Origin: DATKAS01 sp963733765
GTDB taxonomy: Bacteria > Actinomycetota > Acidimicrobiia > Acidimicrobiales > DATKAS01
DNA length: 64,000 nucleotides
Direction: 5' to 3'
Assembly (NCBI GenBank): GCA_963733765.1
Contig: CAVTEI010000003.1
Coordinates: 3,162,001-3,226,000, forward strand
The position numbers and the translations under genes were made by a program. The notes under the pieces were generated by a model that saw nothing but the letters and a program-made list of their open reading frames with translations, did not search any database and was not told the origin of the DNA. Below are positions 33,070 through 41,792 of the stretch, one piece after another. How positions within the stretch are numbered: the stretch's first letter is position 1; each line of letters starts with the position of its first letter.

Positions 33070-33545
33070 TGTCGCAGCGTGAATTGATGGCGATGTCAGA
33101 AGACGAGGTGTTGGCCTTCCTGTCGGAGAAGCGCCGCGCCCAGGTAGGCACCATCAACGCAGACGGCACTCCCCACCTCGTCCCCATGTCCTACGTCTTG
33201 ATCGACGGGCTCCTCACCATCTGGACCGATCCGCGGTCGAGGAAGGTGGTCAACCTGCGCCGTGACCCGCGCATGACGTGCCTCGTCGAGGACGGAGCAA
33301 CGTTCCCCGAGATGCGAGCGGTGCAGCTGTCCGGCCAGGCCGAGATGACTGCGGACGCGGACGGCTCACTCCGGGTCGGCTTGGCGCTGTTCGAGCGGGC
33401 CGCCGGCTATCTCGACGATGACCTGCGGACGACAGTGGCTGCGCTCGTCCCCGAACGGGTCGGCATCGCGGTGCATCCCGAGCGGGTTGTGTCGTGGGAT
33501 CATCGCAAGCTCGAGGGCGTCCGCCCGAGTGAGATCGGCAAGTGA
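33069..33545 (+). CDS. PPOX-class F420-dependent oxidoreductase-like protein
   Basis: This 158-residue split-barrel protein has RRAQVGTINADGTPHLVPMSYVLIDG (about 22-47), WTDPRSRKVVNLRRDPRMTCLVEDG and ERVGIAVHPERVVSWDHRKLEG. These blocks match the pyridoxamine-oxidase-like F420-binding group common in actinobacteria. The ATG overlaps the monooxygenase stop (TGATG at 33067-33071), so the raw frame that fuses it with the preceding reading is misleading. It is part of the plus-strand set monooxygenase-PPOX-VOC. The reaction is unknown. Confidence 0.82.
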   Translation: MSQRELMAMSEDEVLAFLSEKRRAQVGTINADGTPHLVPMSYVLIDGLLTIWTDPRSRKVVNLRRDPRMTCLVEDGATFPEMRAVQLSGQAEMTADADGSLRVGLALFERAAGYLDDDLRTTVAALVPERVGIAVHPERVVSWDHRKLEGVRPSEIGK

Positions 33546-33570
33546 CGGCTCACCTACGTATCCTTGGGGC

Positions 33571-34143
33571 ATGACGAAGCAGAACTCCCAGTTCAAGCTC
33601 GGCGGCCTGAACCACTTGGCCCTGGTCTGTCGCGACATGGAGAAGACCGTCGACTTCTACGAGAACGTCCTCGGCATGCCGCTCATCAAGACCATCGAGT
33701 TTCCGGGGGGTGCGGGGCAGCACTTCTTCTTCGACATCGGCAACGGCGACTCGCTTGCCTTCTTCTGGTTCGCGACCGCGCCCGAGCCGATGCCGGGCGT
33801 GTCCTCCCCCGCCGCCCTACCGGGAGTGGGCGATCTGACCACGGCCATCGGCTCGATGAACCATGTGGCGTTCGACGTGCCGGCCGACAAGATCGAGGAG
33901 TACCGGCGGATGCTCATCGACAAGGGCATCGAGTGCAGCCAGATCATGAACCACGACCGCAGCGAGCGCGGCGTCAGCGACGAGATGACCGACGACGTGT
34001 TCATTCGGTCGGTCTACTTCTTCGACCCCGACGGCATCCTGCTCGAGTTCGCGTGCTGGACCGGCGCGCTCACTGAGGCCGATGTGAGCCACGCCCCGGC
34101 GCGGGCGGTGCAGGTCACGGCTGCTACCGCGGGAGTGGGCTGA
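33571..34143 (+). CDS. VOC-superfamily (glyoxalase/extradiol-type) protein
   Basis: This 190-residue protein has two beta-alpha-beta-beta-beta modules. Metal ligands are visible as His in GLNHLALVCRDM, His in MNHVAFDVP and Glu in ILLEFACWTG, a two-His-one-carboxylate set typical of glyoxalase I and type I extradiol dioxygenases. The loop between modules carries FDIGNGDSLAFFWF. Upstream frame to 33418 is open but is a shadow of the PPOX gene; ATG 33571 starts the family fold. It resembles the VOC gene at 56449, also next to flavin monooxygenases. Substrate unknown. Confidence 0.85.
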   Translation: MTKQNSQFKLGGLNHLALVCRDMEKTVDFYENVLGMPLIKTIEFPGGAGQHFFFDIGNGDSLAFFWFATAPEPMPGVSSPAALPGVGDLTTAIGSMNHVAFDVPADKIEEYRRMLIDKGIECSQIMNHDRSERGVSDEMTDDVFIRSVYFFDPDGILLEFACWTGALTEADVSHAPARAVQVTAATAGVG

Positions 34144-34293
34144 ACCAAACCTTGAGGGTTCCCACCAGGGAGTGGGCTCCTGATGAGAGGATCGTCGTAC
34201 CTGTTGGTACCGTGAAGTCCTCGAACAAGGAATGCGACGTCGCTCGGGCTGCAAGCGCGGCACGCGACCTCACAGGACGATCGAGGCACCGCC

Positions 34294-34551
34294 ATGGCTA
34301 ATCCAAGCAGGATGAAGCGCGACATCGACAAGGCGAAGCGGGATCGCGCCGACGAGAAGCGCGAGCGACGTCAACGACACGCCGATGCGGACGCCAGCGC
34401 GGCCGTTGCGCCCGGCGCGCCGGCGGTCGCCAACGACGAGCTGCTGAGGCGGCTGGAGCAGCTCCACGCGCAGTTCGACGCCGACAAGATCGGGTTCGAG
34501 GAGTTCGAGCGGGCCAAGGACGCGCTGCTCGCACAGCTCGCGACGGACTGA
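34294..34551 (+). CDS. Small basic protein with SHOCT-like C-terminus
   Basis: The 85-residue protein has a strongly basic N-terminal helix (about 1-30, alternating Lys/Arg and Asp/Glu), an Ala/Pro linker, and a C-terminal segment DELLRRLEQLHAQFDADKIGFEEFERAKDALL. That segment matches the short C-terminal SHOCT motif (LxxLxxLxdxGxITxeEFxxxKxxLL). SHOCT proteins often bind membranes or partners, with no defined enzymatic role. The 150 bp upstream contain only small hairpins (CCCAC-N6-GTGGG near 34160 and GTACC-TGTT-GGTAC at 34197-34210) and no further gene. Confidence 0.7.
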   Translation: MANPSRMKRDIDKAKRDRADEKRERRQRHADADASAAVAPGAPAVANDELLRRLEQLHAQFDADKIGFEEFERAKDALLAQLATD

Positions 34552-34558
34552 CCCGGAG

Positions 34559-35473
34559 CTACGAGCGGCTCGCTGCAGCGGCGGCCTTCACGATGCTCTC
34601 GGGCGAGGCGCTGCGTAGCCGGTCGGCGAGGTGCACACGGCTCAGCGTCCAGATCAGCCACTTGCCTGGGTCGAACTGCCACCACCGGGGCCCGTTGCGG
34701 TAGTCGAACGGAAAGCGGTGGTGGAAGCTGTGATACCCCTCGCCGAACGTGATGAGTGCGGTAGCGAAGCTGTCGCGGGCCGACGAGCGCGCGTCGTAGC
34801 GGCGGGTGCCGACGAGGTGGGCCAGCGAGTTCACGCAGAACGTGGCTTGCAGCATCAAGGCGACGCGTAGGAACCCGGCGACGAGAAGGCCTCCCCAAGG
34901 GTCGCCCCACTGCGCGGCGACCACCATGGGAAGCACGAGCCCGACGCCGATCGCGAACACGAGATAGAAGCGGTGTTGGATGCGAATGCTGCGCACGGCT
35001 TGGAGATCCTTGAGCCGGGTCAGGTCGGCCGACGCTTCCCGGCGCCGGAACATCCAACCGACGTGGGCGAACCACGCGCCTCGGGTCACCGCGTGGGGGT
35101 CGCCCAAGCCGTCTGTGTCGGCATGGTGGGCGCGGTGGTCGGCACTCCACGAGAGGGCGGAGTTCTGGAACGTCGCGGCGCCGAAGGCGAGCAGGGCCCA
35201 CCTGACCGGCGGCGCGGGGTGATAGCTGCGGTGCGCGAAGAGCCGGTGATAGCCGGCGGTGATCGCCAGCCCGCACGGCACATAGAGCGCGACGGCCAAC
35301 ACCAACGTGGCGATCGACGGGTTCACGACGATCCAAATCAATCCTGCGAGCCCGGCCAGATGGATGAGCCCGAGGCCAGCGATCGTCGTCCAGCAGAGAC
35401 CGGCGCGCGGCGGCGAGACCGGCGGCCGCGGACGAGTCGTCGACTCGGGTGCGTCAAGAAGGGCGTTGGACAC
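34559..35473 (-). CDS. Acyl-CoA/fatty-acid desaturase, delta-9 type
   Basis: This 304-residue integral membrane di-iron enzyme has the three histidine boxes: HRLFAH (76-81), HRAHH (113-117) and HSFHH (near 245), with the expected membrane segments around them (about 28-70 and 165-215). It would introduce a cis double bond into an acyl chain. No cytochrome b5 domain is fused, so electrons must come from another protein. It follows the 79-residue conserved hypothetical gene at 35719 on the same strand by 6 bp and is convergent with the SHOCT gene. Confidence 0.88.
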   Translation of the reverse strand: MSNALLDAPESTTRPRPPVSPPRAGLCWTTIAGLGLIHLAGLAGLIWIVVNPSIATLVLAVALYVPCGLAITAGYHRLFAHRSYHPAPPVRWALLAFGAATFQNSALSWSADHRAHHADTDGLGDPHAVTRGAWFAHVGWMFRRREASADLTRLKDLQAVRSIRIQHRFYLVFAIGVGLVLPMVVAAQWGDPWGGLLVAGFLRVALMLQATFCVNSLAHLVGTRRYDARSSARDSFATALITFGEGYHSFHHRFPFDYRNGPRWWQFDPGKWLIWTLSRVHLADRLRSASPESIVKAAAAASRS

Positions 35474-35479
35474 TGCGCC

Positions 35480-35719
35480 TCAATTCACGTAGGGCACGGA
35501 GTGGTTGCCGCCGAGCTCCACGAACCTTTCGTTCAGCGCATGCGCGATGAGGTCGTGGTCGTGATCGGTGGGCATCAGCGCGCCGAAAAGAAGCGCTTCG
35601 AGCTCGACGGGCGTGCTCATCCCCCCCAGCCCGAAGTAGCGCAGCCACAGATCGGCGATGGTGAGACCGGCATCGAGACGGGCGACGTTGAGCCGAACAT
35701 CGAGCGCGTCGGGCAGCAC
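35480..35719 (-). CDS. Conserved 79-residue hypothetical protein
   Basis: This small soluble protein contains VNVARLDAGLTIADLWLRYFGLGGMSTP-like and DLIAHALNERFVELG segments (quoted in parts: DLWLRYFGLGG, ELEALLFGAL, HALNERFVELGGN). I recognise the pattern as a conserved actinobacterial protein without assigned function. It lies 6 bp upstream of the desaturase on the same strand, so it is probably co-expressed and may be linked to lipid desaturation. No signal peptide, membrane helix or metal motif is visible. Confidence 0.65.
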   Translation of the reverse strand: MLPDALDVRLNVARLDAGLTIADLWLRYFGLGGMSTPVELEALLFGALMPTDHDHDLIAHALNERFVELGGNHSVPYVN

Positions 35720-35897
35720 GGTCAGGCGTCAACGGCGAGAAGACACCGCTGCGACATGGAGCTCTCTCCGATTGAGCGTGGCAACGCCGGGTCGAAACCC
35801 TCGCTGTCGAAGGTGCCTGAGGCCGAGAGTACTCTCTTGCACCGGGTTGGGATCACCAGCCAAGTCGATTCCGCAGACGCCTCTGGGGCCGACTGAA

Positions 35898-36635
35898 GTG
35901 GACGACATCGAGGGCACAACAGACGACCTCGTCGCCGAGATAGCAACAGTCGCGAACGCGGTGTTGTCCGGCGGCACCCTCGAGGAAACCCTCCACCAGG
36001 TCGTCTCGACAGCGGTCTCGACGATGGACGGCTGCGATGCGGCGGGCGTCTTCGTGGTCGACGGTCACGAGGTGCGAACGGTGGCGCACACGGGCGAGGC
36101 TGTGATCGGTCTCGATCGCCTGCAGGACGAGCTCGCCGAGGGCCCGTGCCTCGACGCCGCTGCGTCTGCTGCGGTCGTGTACATCGGCGATCTCCTCGAG
36201 GACACGCGTTACCCGAGGTTTGCGGAGGAGGCGGCGGCGTCGGGCATCCGCACGGTCCTCGGTTGCCCGCTGAGCTCTGACGGGCTGCGCGGGGCGTTGA
36301 ACCTGTATGCCCGGCTCCCGCACGCGTTCGGCGCCACAGATCGCGCGAAGGGGACCATCCTCGCTGCGCTTGCCGGCGCCGCGATCGCGGCTGCCTCCCA
36401 GCGAGAAGAGGTCCAAACTCAGAACACGAACCTGAGAAACGCGCTCGTTTCGCGCGAGCTGATCGGCCAAGCGCAGGGGATCCTGATGGAGCGCGAGAGA
36501 GTGAGTGCAGATCAGGCCTTCGACATCCTGCGCCGTGCCTCTCAACATCTCAACGAAAAGCTCCGCGACGTCGCGCAGAACCTCGTGGACACCGGCGAGT
36601 CACCAGACACCGGGGATCAGTCACCATCGGCGTAG
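35898..36635 (+). CDS. GAF-ANTAR regulator
   Basis: This 245-residue protein has a GAF domain (about 15-165) with DGCDAAGVFVVDGHEV, DELAEGPCLDA and VLGCPLSSDG, then a coiled linker and an ANTAR RNA-binding domain (about 170-230: RELIGQAQGILMERERVSADQAFDILRRASQHLNEKL in parts). ANTAR proteins bind paired hairpins in mRNA leaders and prevent termination. The frame is open to 35658, but the family begins near VDDIEGTTDDL, so I use GTG 35898. GAF ligand unknown. No kinase is adjacent. Confidence 0.85.
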   Translation: MDDIEGTTDDLVAEIATVANAVLSGGTLEETLHQVVSTAVSTMDGCDAAGVFVVDGHEVRTVAHTGEAVIGLDRLQDELAEGPCLDAAASAAVVYIGDLLEDTRYPRFAEEAAASGIRTVLGCPLSSDGLRGALNLYARLPHAFGATDRAKGTILAALAGAAIAAASQREEVQTQNTNLRNALVSRELIGQAQGILMERERVSADQAFDILRRASQHLNEKLRDVAQNLVDTGESPDTGDQSPSA

Positions 36636-36638
36636 CGA

Positions 36639-37103
36639 CTAGGTCGCGAGGGGCGAGACGGGATCGGCGAGCTCGCCGGGGTCGTACTCAGGCACGTCGC
36701 GCTGGTAGCCGCTCGAGAGCAGCGGCGACGAGATGAGGTAGTCGGCCGTCGCACGGTTGCACACGATGGGGATGTTCCACACGACCGCGATCCGCAAGAG
36801 CGCGCGGACGTCGGGATCGTGCGGTTGCGGCTCGAGCGGATCCCAGAAGAACAGCACGAGGTCGATCTCACCTTGTGCGATGCGCGCGCCGAGCTGCTGA
36901 TCGCCGCCGAGAGGCCCGCTCTGAAACCTGGTCACGGGGAGTCCGAGCTGTTCCTGCACCAACCGGCCGGTCGTCCCCGTTCCGTAGAGATCGTGCCTCG
37001 CGAGCACCGGGGCGTTGTACTGGGCCCAGCCGAGCAGGTCTTGCTTCTTGTTGTCGTGCGCGACGAGTGCGATGCGTCGACGAATCACGTGCTCTCTGTC
37101 CAT
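36639..37103 (-). CDS. mgsA: Methylglyoxal synthase
   Basis: This 154-residue enzyme converts dihydroxyacetone phosphate to methylglyoxal and phosphate. Blocks match E. coli MgsA closely: ALVAHDNKK, GTTG, SGPLGGDQQLGA, FFWDPLEPQPHDPDV, VWNIPIVCN and ATADYLISSP. The active-site residues align with a constant offset of three: His16, Asp68, His95 and Asp98 for E. coli His19, Asp71, His98 and Asp101. The ATG at 37103 (MDREHVI) gives the family length; the longer frame to 37157 overlaps the acyl-CoA synthetase stop. It is 50 bp downstream of that gene. Confidence 0.95.
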   Translation of the reverse strand: MDREHVIRRRIALVAHDNKKQDLLGWAQYNAPVLARHDLYGTGTTGRLVQEQLGLPVTRFQSGPLGGDQQLGARIAQGEIDLVLFFWDPLEPQPHDPDVRALLRIAVVWNIPIVCNRATADYLISSPLLSSGYQRDVPEYDPGELADPVSPLAT

Positions 37104-37153
37104 GCCTCCAGCGTGGTGGCCGAATGTGTCGAGGAGGTCAACGTGGCGTGAAG

Positions 37154-38605
37154 TCACGCACCAAGACGTTCCTTGCGGAGAGCGGCGCGGCGCACCTTGC
37201 CGGCGTCGTCGCGGAGCGGAGTGTCGACGAACTCCACGGTGCGGGGCAGCTTGTACTTCGCCAGTCGCTCGGCCGCGAACTCCAGCAGCTCGTGCTCGGC
37301 AATCGCGCCCGCCTCGGCCTCGACGATCGCGTGCACGACATTGCCCTTGTCCTCGTCGGGCAGTCCGATCACGCAGACCGACTTCACCGCGGGGTGCTCC
37401 TGGATCGCGGCCTCGACCTCGGCCGGGTAGATGTTCGCACCGCCCGAGAGGATCATGTCCTGCATGCGGTCGCCGAGGTAGAGGTAGCCGTCGGCGTCGA
37501 ACCAGCCCATGTCGCCGAGCGACTCCCAGCCACCGTCGAGCGTGCGCGGTTCGGCGCCCTTGTAGTGGTACGTCGCGGTCTCACGAGTGGGCCTGAGCCA
37601 GATCTCGCCCATCTCCCCGAGAGGGAGCTCGTTGCCGTCGGCGTCGGTGACCTTGAACTCCCCCGAGCTCGGCCGGCCGACTGAACCTCGGTGCTCCAGC
37701 CACTCGGGCCCGGTGATGACGGTGACGGCCTGCGCCTCGGTGCCCGCGTAGAGCTCGAAGATCGTCTCCGCGCCGAGCCAATCGATCCAGGCTTCCTTCA
37801 ACCACATCGGGCACGGCTCGGCCAGATGCCAGACGACCCGCAACGACGACAGGTCGTACTTCAATCGCACGTCGTCGGGCAGTCGCAGGATCCGCTTCAT
37901 CATCGTGGGGACGACGTAGATGAGATCGGCCCGGTAGTGCTCGATGTCGGCGAGCACCCGCTCGGCGTCGAAGCGCTCGTGCAGCACGACGTGACTGCCG
38001 GCGAGCAACGACTGGCACGACCACACCGCGGGGCCGTTGTGGTACAGCGGACCGGGCATCACCATGCATCCATCGCGCTGGAGCCCCAGCGTCGGCGTGG
38101 CCTCGTCGTCGATGACCGACGGGTCGCCCGCGACGATCAGCTTCGGTCGACCCGTCGAGCCGCCGGACGTCGGCGCTTTCCACGCGGGCGAGATCGCGTC
38201 GGGGAGCGGACCGTCGTCGAGATCCGCCGGAGCTTGGTAGCCGACCGGCAGGCAGACCGTGCCCGGCAGGCTGTCGGGCTCGGCACCTACGACCACCTTG
38301 GACTCGGCGAGGGCGACGATCTCGGCGAGCTCGCGGGCCGGCAGCTTCGCCGACACCGGCTGCGGCACGGCTCCGGTCTTCCAGCAGCCCACATACGCCA
38401 CGAACCAGTCGATCGAGTTCGGCAGCGCGACGGTGACGAAGTCGCCAATCCCAACGCCGCGCGACTGGAGGTCGCGAGCGAAACGGTTGCCCAGCCCCTC
38501 GAGCTCGCCCCGCGAGACGGTGCGACCGCCGCAGGTGACGGCCGGGAAGTCCGGATCGGCAGCCGCGAGATCGGACAACCGCTGAGCGAAGGACACGAGA
38601 GCCAT
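37154..38605 (-). CDS. AMP-dependent acyl-CoA synthetase/ligase
   Basis: This 483-residue member of the ANL superfamily has the AMP-binding loop TSGGSTGRPKL (about 155-165), YAGTEAQAV for the A5 region, a hinge YLYLGDRMQDMILSGGANIYPAEVE (in parts), and the C-terminal lysine in DDAGKVRR. The loop TSGGSTGRPKL keeps the Gly-rich P-loop-like form. It would activate a carboxylic acid as an acyl adenylate and transfer it to CoA; chain type unknown. The ATG 38605 (MALVSFAQRL) is preferred over 38629. Confidence 0.88.
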   Translation of the reverse strand: MALVSFAQRLSDLAAADPDFPAVTCGGRTVSRGELEGLGNRFARDLQSRGVGIGDFVTVALPNSIDWFVAYVGCWKTGAVPQPVSAKLPARELAEIVALAESKVVVGAEPDSLPGTVCLPVGYQAPADLDDGPLPDAISPAWKAPTSGGSTGRPKLIVAGDPSVIDDEATPTLGLQRDGCMVMPGPLYHNGPAVWSCQSLLAGSHVVLHERFDAERVLADIEHYRADLIYVVPTMMKRILRLPDDVRLKYDLSSLRVVWHLAEPCPMWLKEAWIDWLGAETIFELYAGTEAQAVTVITGPEWLEHRGSVGRPSSGEFKVTDADGNELPLGEMGEIWLRPTRETATYHYKGAEPRTLDGGWESLGDMGWFDADGYLYLGDRMQDMILSGGANIYPAEVEAAIQEHPAVKSVCVIGLPDEDKGNVVHAIVEAEAGAIAEHELLEFAAERLAKYKLPRTVEFVDTPLRDDAGKVRRAALRKERLGA

Positions 38606-38661
38606 GGCGTGAGAGTCTGTCGCGCCCAACGAGGGTCTGTTCTCGAGCGTGGAGGTGGATC

Positions 38662-39003
38662 GTGGCTGTGTTCAACGGGGTCTTTCCGATTCAGGAAGGC
38701 AAGGAAGACGCGGCGCGGGCCTTCGCAGCCGCGGTGCTGGGTGCCCGCAAGGCCGACTTCGACGCGCTCCAGGCCCGTTCGAACATCACCCGCGAGACCT
38801 GGGCGTTGCAGGAAACGCCGATGGGCAACTTCATGGTCGTTTGGTTCGAAGGCGACGTCGAGAAGGCCTTCCAAGATCTCGCCGTCGACAACTCTGAGTT
38901 CGTGACCTGGTTCAGAGGACAGGTGAAGGACGTCACCGGCTTCGACCTCGCGGCGCCGCCCGAAGGTCCGATGCCCGACGTGCTCGTCGACTGGCACAGC
39001 TGA
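38662..39003 (+). CDS. 113-residue hypothetical, possible alpha/beta-barrel protein
   Basis: The gene starts at GTG 38662 just after GGAGGTGG. The product has VFPIQEGKEDAARAFAAAV, then RETWALQETPMGNFMVVWFEGDVEKAFQDLA and a short C-terminus. The pattern strand-helix-strand with EGK and FMVVWFEG resembles dimeric ferredoxin-like alpha/beta-barrel (ABM/EthD-like) proteins. I do not recognise a named family. It is divergent from the acyl-CoA synthetase (56 bp) and convergent with an LLM enzyme. Confidence 0.7.
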   Translation: MAVFNGVFPIQEGKEDAARAFAAAVLGARKADFDALQARSNITRETWALQETPMGNFMVVWFEGDVEKAFQDLAVDNSEFVTWFRGQVKDVTGFDLAAPPEGPMPDVLVDWHS

Positions 39004-39018
39004 GGGCTGCCCAGCGGC

Positions 39019-40002
39019 TCAGCGCTTCATCACGTGGCTGGCGAACAGGTCGATGGAACGCATCAGCTCCTGGTGGCTGAGGTCTCCCAGCGTGAACTTC
39101 CCGACGAACAGGTCGGTGCCCGCACCGTCCTCGAACTGAGCGAGGCGTTCCTCGACCGTCGACGGTGAACCCGCGATGAGCGCGCCCACTTCCAGCGCCA
39201 ACTCGACATTGCCACCGAGCGTCGGGTCGCCCGGCGGCCCGAGGTTCCACCTCCGAAACAGCGGAGTCAAGTGATCGGTGAACACCGGCCACGTCCGCCG
39301 AGCGATCGCAACCGCTTCGGCGTCGGTCGGCGCCACGATGATGCTGTTGATGCCGCCAACGGTTCCGCCGGCCCAACCCGCCGCCTCGCAGGCGGCCTGA
39401 TACTTCGCGACCTGCTCCGCGATCACGGGCGGCGGCCCCACGACGATGGTGTTCATGCCCTCCTTGGCTGCGGCCTGAAAGTTGCCGGGGTGCCACATCG
39501 GTGGCATCGGTTGCTGCAGTGGCCGGAGCATGATCGGCACGTCGGTGAACGTGTACCTGTCCCCCCGGAACGTCAACGCGTCAGTCGTCAGCGCGGCGCG
39601 CAGGACGGCCAGCGACTCCTCGTAGTCCTCCGCGATGCGACTGGTGTCGAGACCCCACAACTCGTGCTCAGGCAGGCTGATGCCTCGACCGACTCCGACG
39701 TCGAAGCGCCCGTCGAGCATGTGGTCGAGCGAGCAGATCTCCTCCGCGAGCCGCAGAGGATGGTGGAACGGCAGCAGGTAGACGAGCGAGCCGAGCCGGA
39801 TGCGCTGGGTGCACTGGGCGGCTGCTGCGAAGAGCAACCCGATCTGCGGGATCGAGTCGAGAGGGATCATGTGGTGCTCTGACTTGAAGTAGTACGCGAA
39901 CCCGGCCTCGTCGAGCGCGCGGATCACCTCGAGCCGCTCCTTGTAGAGCTGCCCGAGCGGCTGGCCGGTGATCTCGATCTGGTCGAACACGCCGTATCTC
40001 AT
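39019..40002 (-). CDS. LLM-class flavin-dependent (luciferase-like) monooxygenase
   Basis: This 327-residue TIM-barrel protein begins RYGVFDQIEITGQPLGQLY and has AGFAYYFKSEHHMIP, RLGSLVYLLPFHHPLRLAEEI, LDHMLDGRFDVGVGRG and PPMWHPGNFQAAAK. The FHHPLRLAEEI / GVGRG pair is typical of bacterial-luciferase-like monooxygenases using FMNH2 or F420. It is a clear paralogue of the gene at 55388 (same N-terminal block and same GVGRG region). The frame is open to 40044; ATG 40002 matches the family start. Confidence 0.87.
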   Translation of the reverse strand: MRYGVFDQIEITGQPLGQLYKERLEVIRALDEAGFAYYFKSEHHMIPLDSIPQIGLLFAAAAQCTQRIRLGSLVYLLPFHHPLRLAEEICSLDHMLDGRFDVGVGRGISLPEHELWGLDTSRIAEDYEESLAVLRAALTTDALTFRGDRYTFTDVPIMLRPLQQPMPPMWHPGNFQAAAKEGMNTIVVGPPPVIAEQVAKYQAACEAAGWAGGTVGGINSIIVAPTDAEAVAIARRTWPVFTDHLTPLFRRWNLGPPGDPTLGGNVELALEVGALIAGSPSTVEERLAQFEDGAGTDLFVGKFTLGDLSHQELMRSIDLFASHVMKR

Positions 40003-40121
40003 GACGCTCCCCCGGCGCGGCACTCCGACGGCTGCGCGAGCCACCCTGGACTATCACGCGTGTGGAGACAACGGCGGATTCGCCTGGCGGTTACCGGGCC
40101 AATGGCCGGTACGGTGCGACC

Positions 40122-41784
40122 GTGTCGGAAGCACCCGCTGACGCCGTCGCCTTCCCGGAGCTCGACGACACTCAGCTCGCAGTCGTGCGGGACCTCGGCG
40201 AACGCCGGCGCGTCGCGACCGGCGACGTCCTGTTCTCCCCCGCCGACGATCACTACGACTGGGTCGTGATCCTGAGTGGCTCCGTCGAGATCATCGGAGC
40301 GCACGGCGAGGTCATCACCTCGCATGGGCCCCGGCGCTTCCTCGGTGAGGTGAGCCTCGTCACGCGCCAACGCCCCTACCTGACGGCGCGGGTCGCGGAG
40401 GCGGGCGAAGTGGTGGTCGTGCCTGCCGACGTGTTCCGCTCCCGCGTGCTCACCGACGTGCGACTCAGCGACACGGTGCTCGAGGCGTTCCTCGCCCGCC
40501 GCGCGGCGCTCCTGTCCGCCGCCTCCGACACGTTGCGGATAGTGGGTTCGACGTTCACCCCGGCGTCGATGGCCCTGCGCGAGTACGCCATGCGCAATCG
40601 CCTTCCCCACGAGTGGATCGATGCCGACACAGACCCCGGCATCGCGGTCCTCCTGGATGGCCTCACCGTCACCGCCGCCGACCTTCCGATCGTCATCACA
40701 CAACGAGGCATCCTGAAGCACGCGACGCCGGGCGACCTCGGCTCCGCGCTGGGCCTCACCGCTGACGCGCTGCCGGACCGTTGCTACGACGTGGTGGTCG
40801 TGGGGGCAGGACCGGCCGGACTGGCAGCGTCCGTGTACGCGGCCTCTGAGGGCCTGCGCACACTTACCATCGACGCGGTATCGGTCGGAGGACAAGCGGC
40901 GACCAGCTCTCGGATCGAGAACTATCTCGGGTTCCCGACCGGCGTGTCGGGCGTCGATCTCACGGGCCGCGCCGCGTTCCAGGCCCAGAAGTTCGGTGCG
41001 GTGATCACCAGTCCGTGCGCGGTGGTGTCCCTCGACGAGGTCGCGGGACACATCGTCGCGAGCCTGGCCGACGACACACAGGTCGCAGGGCGCGCCGTTG
41101 TCGCCGCAACGGGTGCCCACTACCGCAAGCTGCCGATCGAGGGCCTCGAGCGCTACGAGATGGCTGGCGTCTACTACGCGGCCACCGAGCTCGAAGCGCG
41201 TCAATGCGCGGGATCACCGGTCGTCGTGGTCGGCGGCGGTAATTCTGCCGGCCAGGCCGCGATGTTCCTCGCGGAGAAGGGTTCGTCGGTGTGCGTCGTC
41301 GTACGCCGGGCACTCACCGAGACGATGTCGCGCTATCTCGTCGACCGCATCGAGTCGCACCCTCAGGTGCAGGTGCACGAGGGTGCGACGGTGACGGCAC
41401 TCCAGGGTGATCCCACCCTCGAGCGCATCACCATCGCCCGGGGCGACGAGATCGTCACCGCCGACTGTACGGCGCTGTTCTCCTTCATCGGGGCAGAGCC
41501 CAACAGCCAATGGCTCGGCGACGTAGCGGTCGACGAGCACGGCTTCGTGCTGACCGACCGTTCGCTGGAGCCGGAAGCCCTGGGAGACGAGTGGCACGCC
41601 ATCGGCCGCGAGCCGCTGCCGTACGAAACGAGCCGTCCGGGTCTGTTCGCCGTCGGTGATCTGCGGGCGGGATCGACGAAACGTGTCGCCGCGGCGGTCG
41701 GCGAGGGGTCAGCGTCGATCCGCTCGATCCACGAGCACCTCTCGCTCAGCGCCGCGCCGCGTGGATCGACCTCCCTCCGCCTGA
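40122..41784 (+). CDS. cNMP-binding, Trx-fold and FAD-dependent oxidoreductase fusion
   Basis: Three domains are visible. A cyclic-nucleotide-binding barrel (about 10-120: GDVLFSPADDHYDWVVILSG, RRFLGEVSLV) is followed by a thioredoxin-fold domain without CxxC (about 125-210: VGSTFTPASMALREYA, LPIVI). Last is a TrxR-like two-dinucleotide domain (about 220-545: VVVGAGPAGLAASVYAA, SSRIENYLGFPTG, VVVGGGNSAGQAA, GLFAVGDLRAGSTKRVAAAVGEG). The redox CxxC of thioredoxin reductase is replaced by GVYYAATELEA. The raw frame continues to 42200 across the antisense globin gene; the expected family end is near 41750-41790, where TGA at 41782 lies one frame away. GTG 40122 is the likely start. Confidence 0.8.
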
Positions 41785-41792
41785 GCGAGTCG

